A DNA stretch of 64,000 bases from JBFMFH01 sp040752275. Lineage in GTDB: Bacteria > Acidobacteriota > Vicinamibacteria > Vicinamibacterales > JAKQTR01. The stretch's first letter is position 1. Each line of letters opens with the position of its first letter. The stretch is from NCBI GenBank assembly GCA_040752275.1, contig JBFMFH010000092.1, positions 18,650 to 82,649 on the forward strand, read 5' to 3'. A program made the position numbers and the translations under genes. The notes below the pieces were generated by a model. The model did no database searches and was not told the origin of the DNA. It worked only from the letters and a program-made list of their open reading frames with translations. Below are positions 55,582 to 64,000 of this stretch, piece after piece.

Positions 55582-56121
55582 TCAGTCCAGGTAGAAGATG
55601 CGCGGTTTCGTGCCGGCCGCCGCGAGCAGCGGGTGGGCGGAACGTGACACCAGCGTCCGGCTGATTTCGCTGTTCGGATCGTCGAGGTCGCCGAAGGTGA
55701 AGCAGTGCGTCGGGCACACCGAGACGCATGCCGGGTCCTTCCCTTCCCTCACCCGGTGGTCGCAGAACGTGCACTTGTCCGCATAGCCGTCGGGATGGAC
55801 GAACCTGGCGTCGTACGGGCACGACGCGAGGCACGCCTTGCAGCCGATGCACGCGTTGGGCGTGACGAGCACGATCTGGCCGAGCTCTTCGACGTGGCTC
55901 GCGCCGGTCGGGCAGCAGGTGACGCACGGCGGGTTATCGCAGTGGTTGCACCGCTCGGATCGGATCTCCATGTGGATGGTCGGAAACTTGCCGACCGCCT
56001 CGTACGCGATCCAGTCGCGATTGAAGCCCTCTGGCACCTGATTCTCGGTCTTGCAGGCGACGACACAATCCATGCAGCCGACGCACGTGCGGGTGTCGAT
56101 GGCCATTCCGAAGCGCGCCAT
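55582..56121 (-). CDS. Four-cluster ferredoxin subunit (PsrB/PhsB/DmsB type)
   Basis: A 179-residue iron-sulfur protein. Four [4Fe-4S] motifs are visible in the usual nested order: CVGCMDCVVAC (about residue 13), CNHCDNPPCVTCC (about 58), CIGCKACLASC (about 91), and CTFCDHR followed by CVSVC (about 116-135), which complete the four clusters by exchange of the last cysteines. It has no signal peptide and is carried out with the Tat-dependent molybdenum subunit, as known for this family. It starts 4 bases after the molybdenum subunit stop. It passes electrons between the Mo-bisPGD centre and the NrfD-type membrane subunit. Confidence 0.92.
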   Translation of the reverse strand: MARFGMAIDTRTCVGCMDCVVACKTENQVPEGFNRDWIAYEAVGKFPTIHMEIRSERCNHCDNPPCVTCCPTGASHVEELGQIVLVTPNACIGCKACLASCPYDARFVHPDGYADKCTFCDHRVREGKDPACVSVCPTHCFTFGDLDDPNSEISRTLVSRSAHPLLAAAGTKPRIFYLD

Positions 56122-56125
56122 GGCC

Positions 56126-58321
56126 CTAGACCTCCGCCTCGATGGTCACGAAGTTGACATTCATGCCGGTGCCGCCCATCAGCGGGTCGGTTTCGTAGCG
56201 GGTGATCAGCTGCGAGTCGCTCGCACCCTTGCCGAAGGCCCGTTTCAACCTGACGGCCGAATGACCGAAGCCGTGGACCATGTAGACGCTGTCCGGACGA
56301 ATGCGCTCGGTGACCTTCACCTTCACGCGTCCGCTCACCGCGCCGTCCTGGTTCCGGAGCCGCACCCTCACGTCGTCAGCGAGGCCGAGACGCGCGGCGA
56401 TGTCGGCGTTCACCCACACCTCGTTCTCCGACATCATCTCGTGGAGGATCGGATTCGTCTGGGTCCGCCCGAACGAGTGGACGGGCGCGCGTCCGAACAG
56501 CAGGCGGAAGTACCCCGGCGGCGGATCGGCCGGCTTGCGGTACTTCGGCACGGGATCGAACCCCTTGTCGCGGAGCTCCGTCGAGTAGAACTCGATCTTG
56601 CCGGACGCGGTTGGGAACTCGGCCGGTACGCCGTCAGCAAAGTAGATCGGCTGCGGCGCGCCCTTGACGATGCCCGTCTGCTTCAACTGCGCGAGACTCA
56701 GTCCGGCGGCGCTCAAGCGGTAGTCCAGATACTCCTCGATGGTCTTCCAGGGATAGAACGACTCGAGGCCCAGCTTCGTCGCCAGTTCCCTGGCAATCCA
56801 CCAGTTCGCCTTCTGGTCGTGCGGTGAGGGCACGACGGGCTGGCGCAAGGCGACGAATGGCTCCCGAAAGACCTCGACGTTCAGGTCGTCGTAGCGCTCG
56901 AGGTAGACCGATTCCGGGAGAACCACGTCAGCCCACCCGGCCATCTCGCCGGGAATCACATCGACGACGACCATCAAATCGAGCTGCTGGACGGCCTTGA
57001 TGGTCTCCGCCTCGTTCGGCAGGGCCATCATCAGGTTCGTGGCATACGTCATCCAGCCCTTGATCGGGTACGGCTGGCCGGTGAGCGTCGCCTCGCGGAT
57101 GCCGGTCGCCACGGTCTCGAGGGCGTAGGGGTACTTCCCGCCCGGGTTGTCGACCTTCCCCTTCTCGGACTTCGGATAGGGCGGATACGGGTAGGCGGGC
57201 ACGTCCATGCTGGCAGGCGTGTAGAAGCCGCCCTTGCGCCCCCAACTGCCCATGAGCGCGTTCAGTAGCGCAATGGCCCGCGACCGCTGCGAGTCGTCGC
57301 CATACCAGGTCACGTGGCGGCCCGGGTGCACGAGTGTCGCAGGCTTGTGCTTGGCCATCTCCCGGGCGCTGTCACGGATGAGCGCCGGTTCAAGGCCAGT
57401 CTCCGGGAACGCCCACTCCGGCGTGAAGGGAGAGATCTCCGCAGCAAACGCCTCGAACCCGAATCCGTACTGCGCGACATACTCCTTGTCGTACAGCCCC
57501 TCGGACACGATCACGTTCATCCACGCGAGGAGGAGCGCGATGTCCGTCCCGGGCCTGATCGGCAGGTAGTACTTCGCCTTGCCCGCCGCCACCGAGAACC
57601 GCGGGTCGACGACGATGATACTGGCGCCGTTCGCGATGGCCTCACCGAATTCCTGCACCTGTGTGTTGTGCATGTTCTCGCCGAGGTGGGAGCCGATCAG
57701 CACCAGGCACTGACTGTGGCGAATGTCCGTGCGCTCGGGCGAGCCGACCTCCTCGCCGAACGTCAGGGAGAACCCCACCTCGCGCGGGCCGCGGCACTGG
57801 GCGAAGGACGGCGCGGCGATGTTCGGCGAGCCGTAGGCCTTGAGCGTGTGCTTCAGGAAGTTGCCGCCGAGACCATGCGAGAACAGCGCCACCGCTTCTG
57901 GACCGTACTGCTGCTTGATCCGCTGCATCCGGTCGGCGACGTAGCTCAGGGCTTCGTCCCAGGTGACCTGGGCCCAAGCGTCCTCGCCGCGGCTCTTCGT
58001 GCGCAGAAGCGGGGCCTTCAGGCGGTCCGTGTCGTAGTGGGCGCCGACGCCGCCGGTCCCACGCGGGCACAGGCGGCCGCGGCTGAGCGGGTCTTCCGGG
58101 TTGCCTTCGATCTTCCAGAGCTTGCCGTCGCGCACGTAGGCAATGGCGCTGCACTTCCAGAAGCAGATGTCGCAGAAGGTCGGGACCGTCCGGACGCCGG
58201 TCGCCGGGGACGCTTCGCCGGCAATCTGGCCGACCAACTGTGCCACACCGCCCGCCGCAGCGGATGCACCAACGGTCGCTGCAGAGATCTGCAGAAAACG
58301 ACGACGGGAGAGGGGATCCAT
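56126..58321 (-). CDS. Mo-bisPGD oxidoreductase, thiosulfate/polysulfide reductase type (PhsA/PsrA-like)
   Basis: A 731-residue catalytic subunit of the DMSO-reductase superfamily. Tat signal SRRRFLQISAATVG. The [4Fe-4S] cluster is held by FCDICFWKC and the later LCPRG (C-x2-C-x3-C ... C). A likely molybdenum ligand cysteine lies in SFAQCRGPREVGFS (about residue 180). Other family blocks: WDEALSYVADRMQRIKQQYG, GASIIVVDPRFSVAAGKAKY, LNALMGSWGRKGGFYTP, VVLPESVYLERYDDL, and a C-terminal domain with GFGHSAVRLKRAFGKGASDS. Length and motifs fit PsrA/PhsA/SrrA. Together with ferredoxin, NrfD and YeeE/YedE genes the substrate is probably thiosulfate, polysulfide, tetrathionate or sulfite; direction (reduction or oxidation) cannot be decided. 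Confidence 0.9.
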   Translation of the reverse strand: MDPLSRRRFLQISAATVGASAAAGGVAQLVGQIAGEASPATGVRTVPTFCDICFWKCSAIAYVRDGKLWKIEGNPEDPLSRGRLCPRGTGGVGAHYDTDRLKAPLLRTKSRGEDAWAQVTWDEALSYVADRMQRIKQQYGPEAVALFSHGLGGNFLKHTLKAYGSPNIAAPSFAQCRGPREVGFSLTFGEEVGSPERTDIRHSQCLVLIGSHLGENMHNTQVQEFGEAIANGASIIVVDPRFSVAAGKAKYYLPIRPGTDIALLLAWMNVIVSEGLYDKEYVAQYGFGFEAFAAEISPFTPEWAFPETGLEPALIRDSAREMAKHKPATLVHPGRHVTWYGDDSQRSRAIALLNALMGSWGRKGGFYTPASMDVPAYPYPPYPKSEKGKVDNPGGKYPYALETVATGIREATLTGQPYPIKGWMTYATNLMMALPNEAETIKAVQQLDLMVVVDVIPGEMAGWADVVLPESVYLERYDDLNVEVFREPFVALRQPVVPSPHDQKANWWIARELATKLGLESFYPWKTIEEYLDYRLSAAGLSLAQLKQTGIVKGAPQPIYFADGVPAEFPTASGKIEFYSTELRDKGFDPVPKYRKPADPPPGYFRLLFGRAPVHSFGRTQTNPILHEMMSENEVWVNADIAARLGLADDVRVRLRNQDGAVSGRVKVKVTERIRPDSVYMVHGFGHSAVRLKRAFGKGASDSQLITRYETDPLMGGTGMNVNFVTIEAEV

Positions 58322-58513
58322 GCGGTCCTCTCGAGAGCTGGAACCGCGGCGGCTGGCAGGTAGATGTATGAGGGCGTCCGACGACCCAGCGCCACGATCC
58401 GGTTACGGGAGTGTTCGCCTCCCTACTGCCCGGATTCACATCCGCGGCGATCGGTTACAGCGACCGTCGCGCGACGTGCCTGAAACGGCAACGACGGGAC
58501 AGGCCCTTCTTGG

Positions 58514-60217
58514 TCAGTCGACCCACAACGGCACGAATTCGAAGCGCGAGACGTCCACCAGCCCCTTGTCGGTCAACTTGAGCGCCGGGATGACCTCCAA
58601 CGCGAGGAAACTCATGGCCATGAAGGGGTCGTGCAACGGCGAGCCCAGTTCGTGGGCAGCCTGCACGGCCCGGTCGAGCTGCTGGCGGACGGTCTCGACC
58701 GGCTCCTGGCTCATGAGGCCACCGAGCGGGAGCGGAACCTCCGCGACGACCTGTTCCCCGATGGCCACGACCATGCCGCCGTGCAGCGCCGACACGCGCC
58801 GCGCGGCGGTCATCATCGAGGCGTTGTCGGCGCCGACGACGACGAGGTTGTGGTGGTCGTGGGCGATCGAGGACGCCATCGCCCCCATCCTGAGTCCCAT
58901 CCCGCGGACGAACCCCTTTCCCACCCCGCCCGACGACATGTGCCGTTCGATCACCACCAGTTTGAGCAGGTCCGTCGATGCGTCAGCGAGGGCCGTGCCG
59001 TCGATCCGGAGTGGCTCATCGACGAGCGACTGCGTCACGAGCTGGTTCGGCTGGGCGCCAATCACGCGAACGCGCCGACCCTCGGCTGGGATGTGCAGAT
59101 CGACCTGGTCCCACGCGACGTTGATGCTGCCGCGCAACGATCTCGCCGGAGGCCGGGGTGGCACCACCATCTGCCCATCGCGGGCCACGAGTTGACCGTT
59201 TCGGAACACGAGGCGGGCCAGCGGCGCACGAAGATCGTCGAAGACGACCATGTCCGCCCGCCGGCCGGGCGTGAGCGCCCCCCTGCTGTGCAGGCCGAAG
59301 TGCTGGGCCGGATTCCAGGAGGCCATGCGCAGCGCGATCACCGGGTCAACGCCGTACGCGATGGCCGTGCGTACGATGTAGTCGATGCCGCCGCGGTCGA
59401 TCAGGTCCGCGGGCTGGCAATCGTCCGTGCAGAAACAGATGCGATGATGCGTGGCGGGGTTGATGAGCGGCAGCAGCTTCTCAAGGTCGCGTGCCGCCGT
59501 GCCCTCGCGGATGAACACCATCATCCCGAGGCGCAGCTTCTCGAGCGCCTCCCCTGCCGTTGTCGACTCGTGGTCCGAGCGGACGCCGGCCGCGACATAC
59601 GCCTGCAGGTCGCGCCCGGTCAGCGCAGGGCAATGACCATCAATCACGCTGTCCCTGAACGCGCCGATCTTCTCGAGCACGCCGGTGTCGGCCGCGATGA
59701 CCCCCGGGAAGTTCATCACCTCGGCCAGCCCCAGGACCCAGGGGTCAGACTTCAGCGGGAAGAGGTCGTACCCGTGCAGCACAGCGCCGCTGGTCGCCAT
59801 CGTCGTCGCCGGCACGCACGACGATGCCATGACGTACATGCTGAGCGGGCCGTACTTCGCGCTCTCGAACATGAAGCGGATGCCTTCGAGGCCGAGGACG
59901 TTCGCGATCTCGTGGGGATCCGTGATGACGGCGGTCGTGCCGCGCGGAACAACCGCGCGCGCGAACTCCGACGGCGGCACGAGTGAACTCTCGATGTGGA
60001 CGTGCGCGTCGACGAAGCCCGGCGTCACGTACGAGCCCCCGACGTCGATCTCGGCTCTCGCGCCATAGTCGCCGAAGCCGGCGATGTGCTCACCGACGAC
60101 GGCGATGCTGGTCGGAATGATCTCGCCGCTCAGGACGTTGACGACGCGGGCGTTGCGGAGGAGGAGGTCGGCCGGCTCGTCGCCTCGGGCGTGGCGGATG
60201 AGGGACTTGAGGTCCAT
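58514..60217 (-). CDS. ade: Adenine deaminase
   Basis: A 567-residue amidohydrolase converting adenine to hypoxanthine and ammonia. ATG 60217 begins MDLKSLIRHARGDEPADLLL; longer in-frame starts add Arg-rich sequence. The metal-binding and family blocks are intact: VTPGFVDAHVHIESSLVPPS, ITDPHEIANVLG, ASSCVPATTM, DGHCPALTGRDLQAYVAAGV, RSDHESTTAGEA, CTDDCQPADL, and in the C-terminal domain GIGLR-like RGMGLRMGAMASSIAHDHHN with LVVVGADNASM. Length fits the Ade/YicP family. It stands alone. The hypoxanthine it makes could feed the xanthine-dehydrogenase-like enzyme at 20386, although the two loci are 35 kb apart. Confidence 0.93.
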   Translation of the reverse strand: MDLKSLIRHARGDEPADLLLRNARVVNVLSGEIIPTSIAVVGEHIAGFGDYGARAEIDVGGSYVTPGFVDAHVHIESSLVPPSEFARAVVPRGTTAVITDPHEIANVLGLEGIRFMFESAKYGPLSMYVMASSCVPATTMATSGAVLHGYDLFPLKSDPWVLGLAEVMNFPGVIAADTGVLEKIGAFRDSVIDGHCPALTGRDLQAYVAAGVRSDHESTTAGEALEKLRLGMMVFIREGTAARDLEKLLPLINPATHHRICFCTDDCQPADLIDRGGIDYIVRTAIAYGVDPVIALRMASWNPAQHFGLHSRGALTPGRRADMVVFDDLRAPLARLVFRNGQLVARDGQMVVPPRPPARSLRGSINVAWDQVDLHIPAEGRRVRVIGAQPNQLVTQSLVDEPLRIDGTALADASTDLLKLVVIERHMSSGGVGKGFVRGMGLRMGAMASSIAHDHHNLVVVGADNASMMTAARRVSALHGGMVVAIGEQVVAEVPLPLGGLMSQEPVETVRQQLDRAVQAAHELGSPLHDPFMAMSFLALEVIPALKLTDKGLVDVSRFEFVPLWVD

Positions 60218-60414
60218 GGTCGATTCTGCGCTTCCGGCAGAACGGAAAGCAAGGGTCGGGACATCGCCACGGGTCCTTCGACAATCGGGAGTGCTCCGCT
60301 CGCCGTCGCTGGCCCGGCGCGGCGGCCCAGAACGCCGGCGAGCCCGGTCGGGAACACGGCCATGTCCGGCGCAACCAGGCAATCGACTGGCGGCTGTCTC
60401 AGCCTGGCAGGGGC

Positions 60415-61434
60415 TCAGATGGCATAGCGACCGCGGATGGTCGGGATCAGGTACTCCGCAAAGGCACGGTCGAAGTCGTACGCGGGCGCGAAGCCCCAGT
60501 CGCGACGGGCGGCCGAGTCGTCCACGTCGGCCGGCCACGAATCGACGATCCCCTGGCGCTTCAGATCGTTCTTGTATGTGATGTCCGCGCCGGGGAAGTT
60601 CTTCAGGACGACCTCACGCACGTCATCGGCTGACGGGCTGAAGGCGCCCACGTTGTACGCGGTGCGGGTCAACTGCTCGCGCGAGGCCTCGGCCAGCTTC
60701 AGCAGGACTTCGACACCGTCGGGCATGGCCATGAACGGGATGCGCGTGTCGGGACGCACGAAACACGCGTAGGACTCCCCTTTGGCCGCCGCGTGGATCA
60801 TCTCGGGGGCATAGTCGGATGTGCCGCCCGAGGGCACGGTCACGGCCGAAATCAATCCCGGGAAGCGCACCGCGCGGAAGTCGACCTTCCCCGCCTGCGG
60901 CTCGGCGGCCAGCTGTTTGTAGTGCCGCGCGTAGTATCGACCCAGCTGCTCGCAGTACAGCTTGTTGCACCCGTACATCGTCGTGGGCGTGTTGTAGTCG
61001 TCTTCCCGGACCTTGCCGGCCTTGGTCTTGGTCTCGAGGTCGGGCATGCCATACGCGGCAATCGACGAGGGGTAGAGAAAGACGACCGGCCGGCCGTGCG
61101 ATTCCGCCTGCTTCTGGGCGAACTCGAGCAGGTTCATCGTGCCCTCGACATTCACCTGGTGAGCGGTAACCGGCGTGAACTCGCTGCGCGTCGAAAGGCA
61201 AGCCGCGAGGTGGTACACACGATCGATGTCGAACTCGGCCAGGATGCGATCGAGAACGGCGGCATCGGTGATGGACCCGCTGACTTCACGGTGAACCATC
61301 CGAGCCAGCTCGGGGTCGAGGTTGCGGACGTCGAGCGTGATGATGGGGGTCGAACCGTTCGACGCCAGTCGGACGATCAGGCCGTGGCCGATCTCCCCGC
61401 TGGCACCGGTAATGAGGACTCCAGGTCGACGCAC
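60415..61434 (-). CDS. NAD-dependent epimerase/dehydratase-fold protein, L-threonine 3-dehydrogenase-like
   Basis: A 339-residue extended SDR. GTG 61434 has AAGGGGG upstream. The nucleotide-binding loop is LITGASGEIGHGLI, with DVRNLD binding the adenosine ribose. YHLAACLSTRS and NVEGTMNLLEFAQ follow, and the catalytic pair is Y-x-x-x-K in MYGCNKLYCEQLG; the serine lies in YPSSIAAYG. Later blocks RFPGLISAVTVPSGGTSDYA and FMAMPDGVEVLLKL match bacterial SDR-type L-threonine dehydrogenases more than sugar epimerases. That enzyme oxidises L-threonine to 2-amino-3-ketobutyrate; no 2-amino-3-ketobutyrate CoA ligase is adjacent. The gene lies between adenine deaminase and EttA and is likely a single unit. 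Confidence 0.82.
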   Translation of the reverse strand: MRRPGVLITGASGEIGHGLIVRLASNGSTPIITLDVRNLDPELARMVHREVSGSITDAAVLDRILAEFDIDRVYHLAACLSTRSEFTPVTAHQVNVEGTMNLLEFAQKQAESHGRPVVFLYPSSIAAYGMPDLETKTKAGKVREDDYNTPTTMYGCNKLYCEQLGRYYARHYKQLAAEPQAGKVDFRAVRFPGLISAVTVPSGGTSDYAPEMIHAAAKGESYACFVRPDTRIPFMAMPDGVEVLLKLAEASREQLTRTAYNVGAFSPSADDVREVVLKNFPGADITYKNDLKRQGIVDSWPADVDDSAARRDWGFAPAYDFDRAFAEYLIPTIRGRYAI

Positions 61435-61476
61435 GCTACCCCCTTCGCTTGTCGGGGTTCGGGATTCCCCTCAAGA

Positions 61477-63153
<1,677 letters not shown>

Positions 63154-63271
63154 CGGGAAGGGATCATAGTCCAGAGACGAGGACGGGGACCAGGGACCGG
63201 GGACGAGCAACCAGTTGACGATGTCCTCCGTTCCCACCGGGCCGACTGACGAGACCAGCTCCCGGCGTGCG

Positions 63272-63718
63272 TCACGGCGCCTTGCAGGGCGGGCAGCCCT
63301 TGTCGAAAACCACGCGCCACCGGCCGTCAGCTTCTCGACGCCACGTGGAGATGAACGTGCCGACGCGCTGGCCCTGCGGATCGAATACGGGCCCGGTCGA
63401 GAGCGCGAGCGTGCCCGAGTCGAGGACCTCGACGCGTTCGGGTGCCCACGAGAACGGCGCGGTCGGCCCCTCGAAGAACCGCTTCCAGCCGGCCGCCACC
63501 TGGGCTCGGCCGCGGAACGTCGCGATCTCCGACATGAACACACCTTCCTCCGACACGAACGAGGCGAACGCCGTGTGGTCGCGATCGGCCATCGTCTTCG
63601 CGAAGGCGGTCTCCGCCGCCCAGACCTCGCGAGCGAGGGGCGGGAGCTCGGCCTTCTGGGGAACGGCTGGGCTCACGAGGCCAACCAACAGCCACGACAT
63701 CAGAATGCGTTTCGGCAT
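63272..63718 (-). CDS. Exported DUF4440/SnoaL-like protein
   Basis: A 148-residue protein. ATG 63718 has GAGGGTG upstream and opens a signal peptide (MPKRILMSWLLVGLVSPAVP). The NTF2-like pattern follows: REVWAAETAFAKTMADRDHT with AFASFVSEEGVF, FRGRAQVAAGWKRFFEG, TGPVFDPQGQRVGTFISTWR and DGRWRVVFDKGCP. It ends with a CPPC motif near the C-terminus (KGCPPCKAP), unusual for the family. Function unknown. The 118 bases between it and EttA contain a GGGGACCAGGGACCGGGGAC run similar to the one at 23330-23358. Confidence 0.78.
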   Translation of the reverse strand: MPKRILMSWLLVGLVSPAVPQKAELPPLAREVWAAETAFAKTMADRDHTAFASFVSEEGVFMSEIATFRGRAQVAAGWKRFFEGPTAPFSWAPERVEVLDSGTLALSTGPVFDPQGQRVGTFISTWRREADGRWRVVFDKGCPPCKAP

Positions 63719-63863
63719 GACACCCTCGAGCACGCCCAGGCGCGCTATCTGCAGCGCTGGTTCCGAAGCAGCGATGATACTCCAGGCGGCGGCAGGTGAT
63801 GGTCTCTGGACGACAGTGGGACGACAGGCCCGCGCGACGTGCCGTATGCTAGTGCCCTGGAAC

Positions 63864-64000
63864 CGTGATGCCTCACACAATCCCCGGGCGGGGCATCCCG
63901 CCTGGCGGCGTTGCTCCTCCCTCACATACCGGGAGTATGCTCAGTCGTCGCGCCTTGCCAGCCGGGCGCCGCGCTCCGGGACTTCTGCAAGGCATCACGG
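63864..64000. repeat. Inverted-repeat element at the right edge
   Basis: CCGTGATGCCT (63864-63874) and its exact complement AGGCATCACGG (63990-64000) bound about 137 bases that contain further hairpins (e.g. ACTCCCGGTATGTGAGG, CCGGGCGGGGCATCCCGCC). No coding frame shows a family. It may be a miniature mobile element or a structured repeat cut by the window end. Confidence 0.4.

Noticed and set aside
57642..58439. A 265-codon frame overlapping the start of the Mo-bisPGD gene in another frame, and a similar one at 58143-59195 on the opposite strand.
   Set aside because: Both cross the Tat signal and N-terminal cluster region of a well-supported gene and show no family features.
58322..58513. 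GGTTAC-type sequences upstream of the Mo-bisPGD gene (near 58399 and 58453) as further copies of the dyad motif.
   Set aside because: Only the 6-base core matches and the second half-site is missing, so chance is a sufficient explanation.

Overview
The window is strongly G+C-rich, densely coded bacterial DNA with no rRNA or tRNA that I could see. The gene content suggests an Acidobacteriota of the Vicinamibacteria kind. The pointers are two TonB-dependent receptors with carboxypeptidase-regulatory N-termini, tandem secreted ThuA proteins, a DUF5916 remnant, remnants of duplicated MacB/FtsX-type permeases, PadR paired with a permease-prefix membrane protein, an S9 peptidase with Gly-rich loops and many small palindromic dispersed repeats. 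This taxonomic call is inferred from gene families, not from a marker gene.

Layout. 1-6847: the 3' end of an ApbE flavin transferase, then a leftward run encoding an acylating aldehyde dehydrogenase, a ThDP enzyme, an MFS carrier, a DUF2271 protein and a Tat-exported TIM-barrel protein. 7302-14825: rightward receptor - ThuA - ThuA - receptor group. 14898-20168: type-B carboxylesterase, PQQ dehydrogenase fused to cytochrome c and a helix-hairpin-helix tail, and a broken DUF5916 gene. A partly conserved palindromic motif sits in three of the promoter regions of this part. 20386-26917: molybdenum hydroxylase, PLP enzyme, YgeW-type carbamoyltransferase and M20 hydrolase, resembling purine-degradation clusters. 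26983-30681: UbiA prenyltransferase, PadR plus membrane protein, and a BrnT/BrnA-like toxin-antitoxin pair.

30704-38766: leftward ABC exporter genes (one permease carries an extracytoplasmic discoidin-like domain), an 817-residue FecR/zinc-finger anti-sigma protein and its ECF sigma factor. 38821-43145: permease remnant, secreted DUF1566 protein, and a two-component system whose kinase has two EF-hand loops in its sensor region. 43242-51910: SnoaL-like protein, S9 peptidase, gene remnants, Uma2 protein, ArnT-like glycosyltransferase, an esterase-like lipoprotein without its serine, and a small membrane protein.

51915-58321: leftward sulfur-redox operon: Mo-bisPGD oxidoreductase (PhsA/PsrA type), four-cluster ferredoxin, NrfD/PsrC membrane subunit, two half-size YeeE/YedE sulfur transporters and a rhodanese-like protein. 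It is interrupted by about 870 bases of repeats, stem-loops and a duplicated gene end. 58514-63718: adenine deaminase, threonine-dehydrogenase-like SDR, EttA and a secreted DUF4440-like protein. The right edge holds part of an inverted-repeat element.

The main systems are outer-membrane uptake and secreted carbohydrate or ester metabolism, purine breakdown (molybdenum hydroxylase, carbamoyltransferase, adenine deaminase), sulfur-compound respiration or transport, and envelope sensing (ECF sigma, two-component system). Genome decay is visible in at least four remnants, and dispersed repeats have entered genes as well as spacers.
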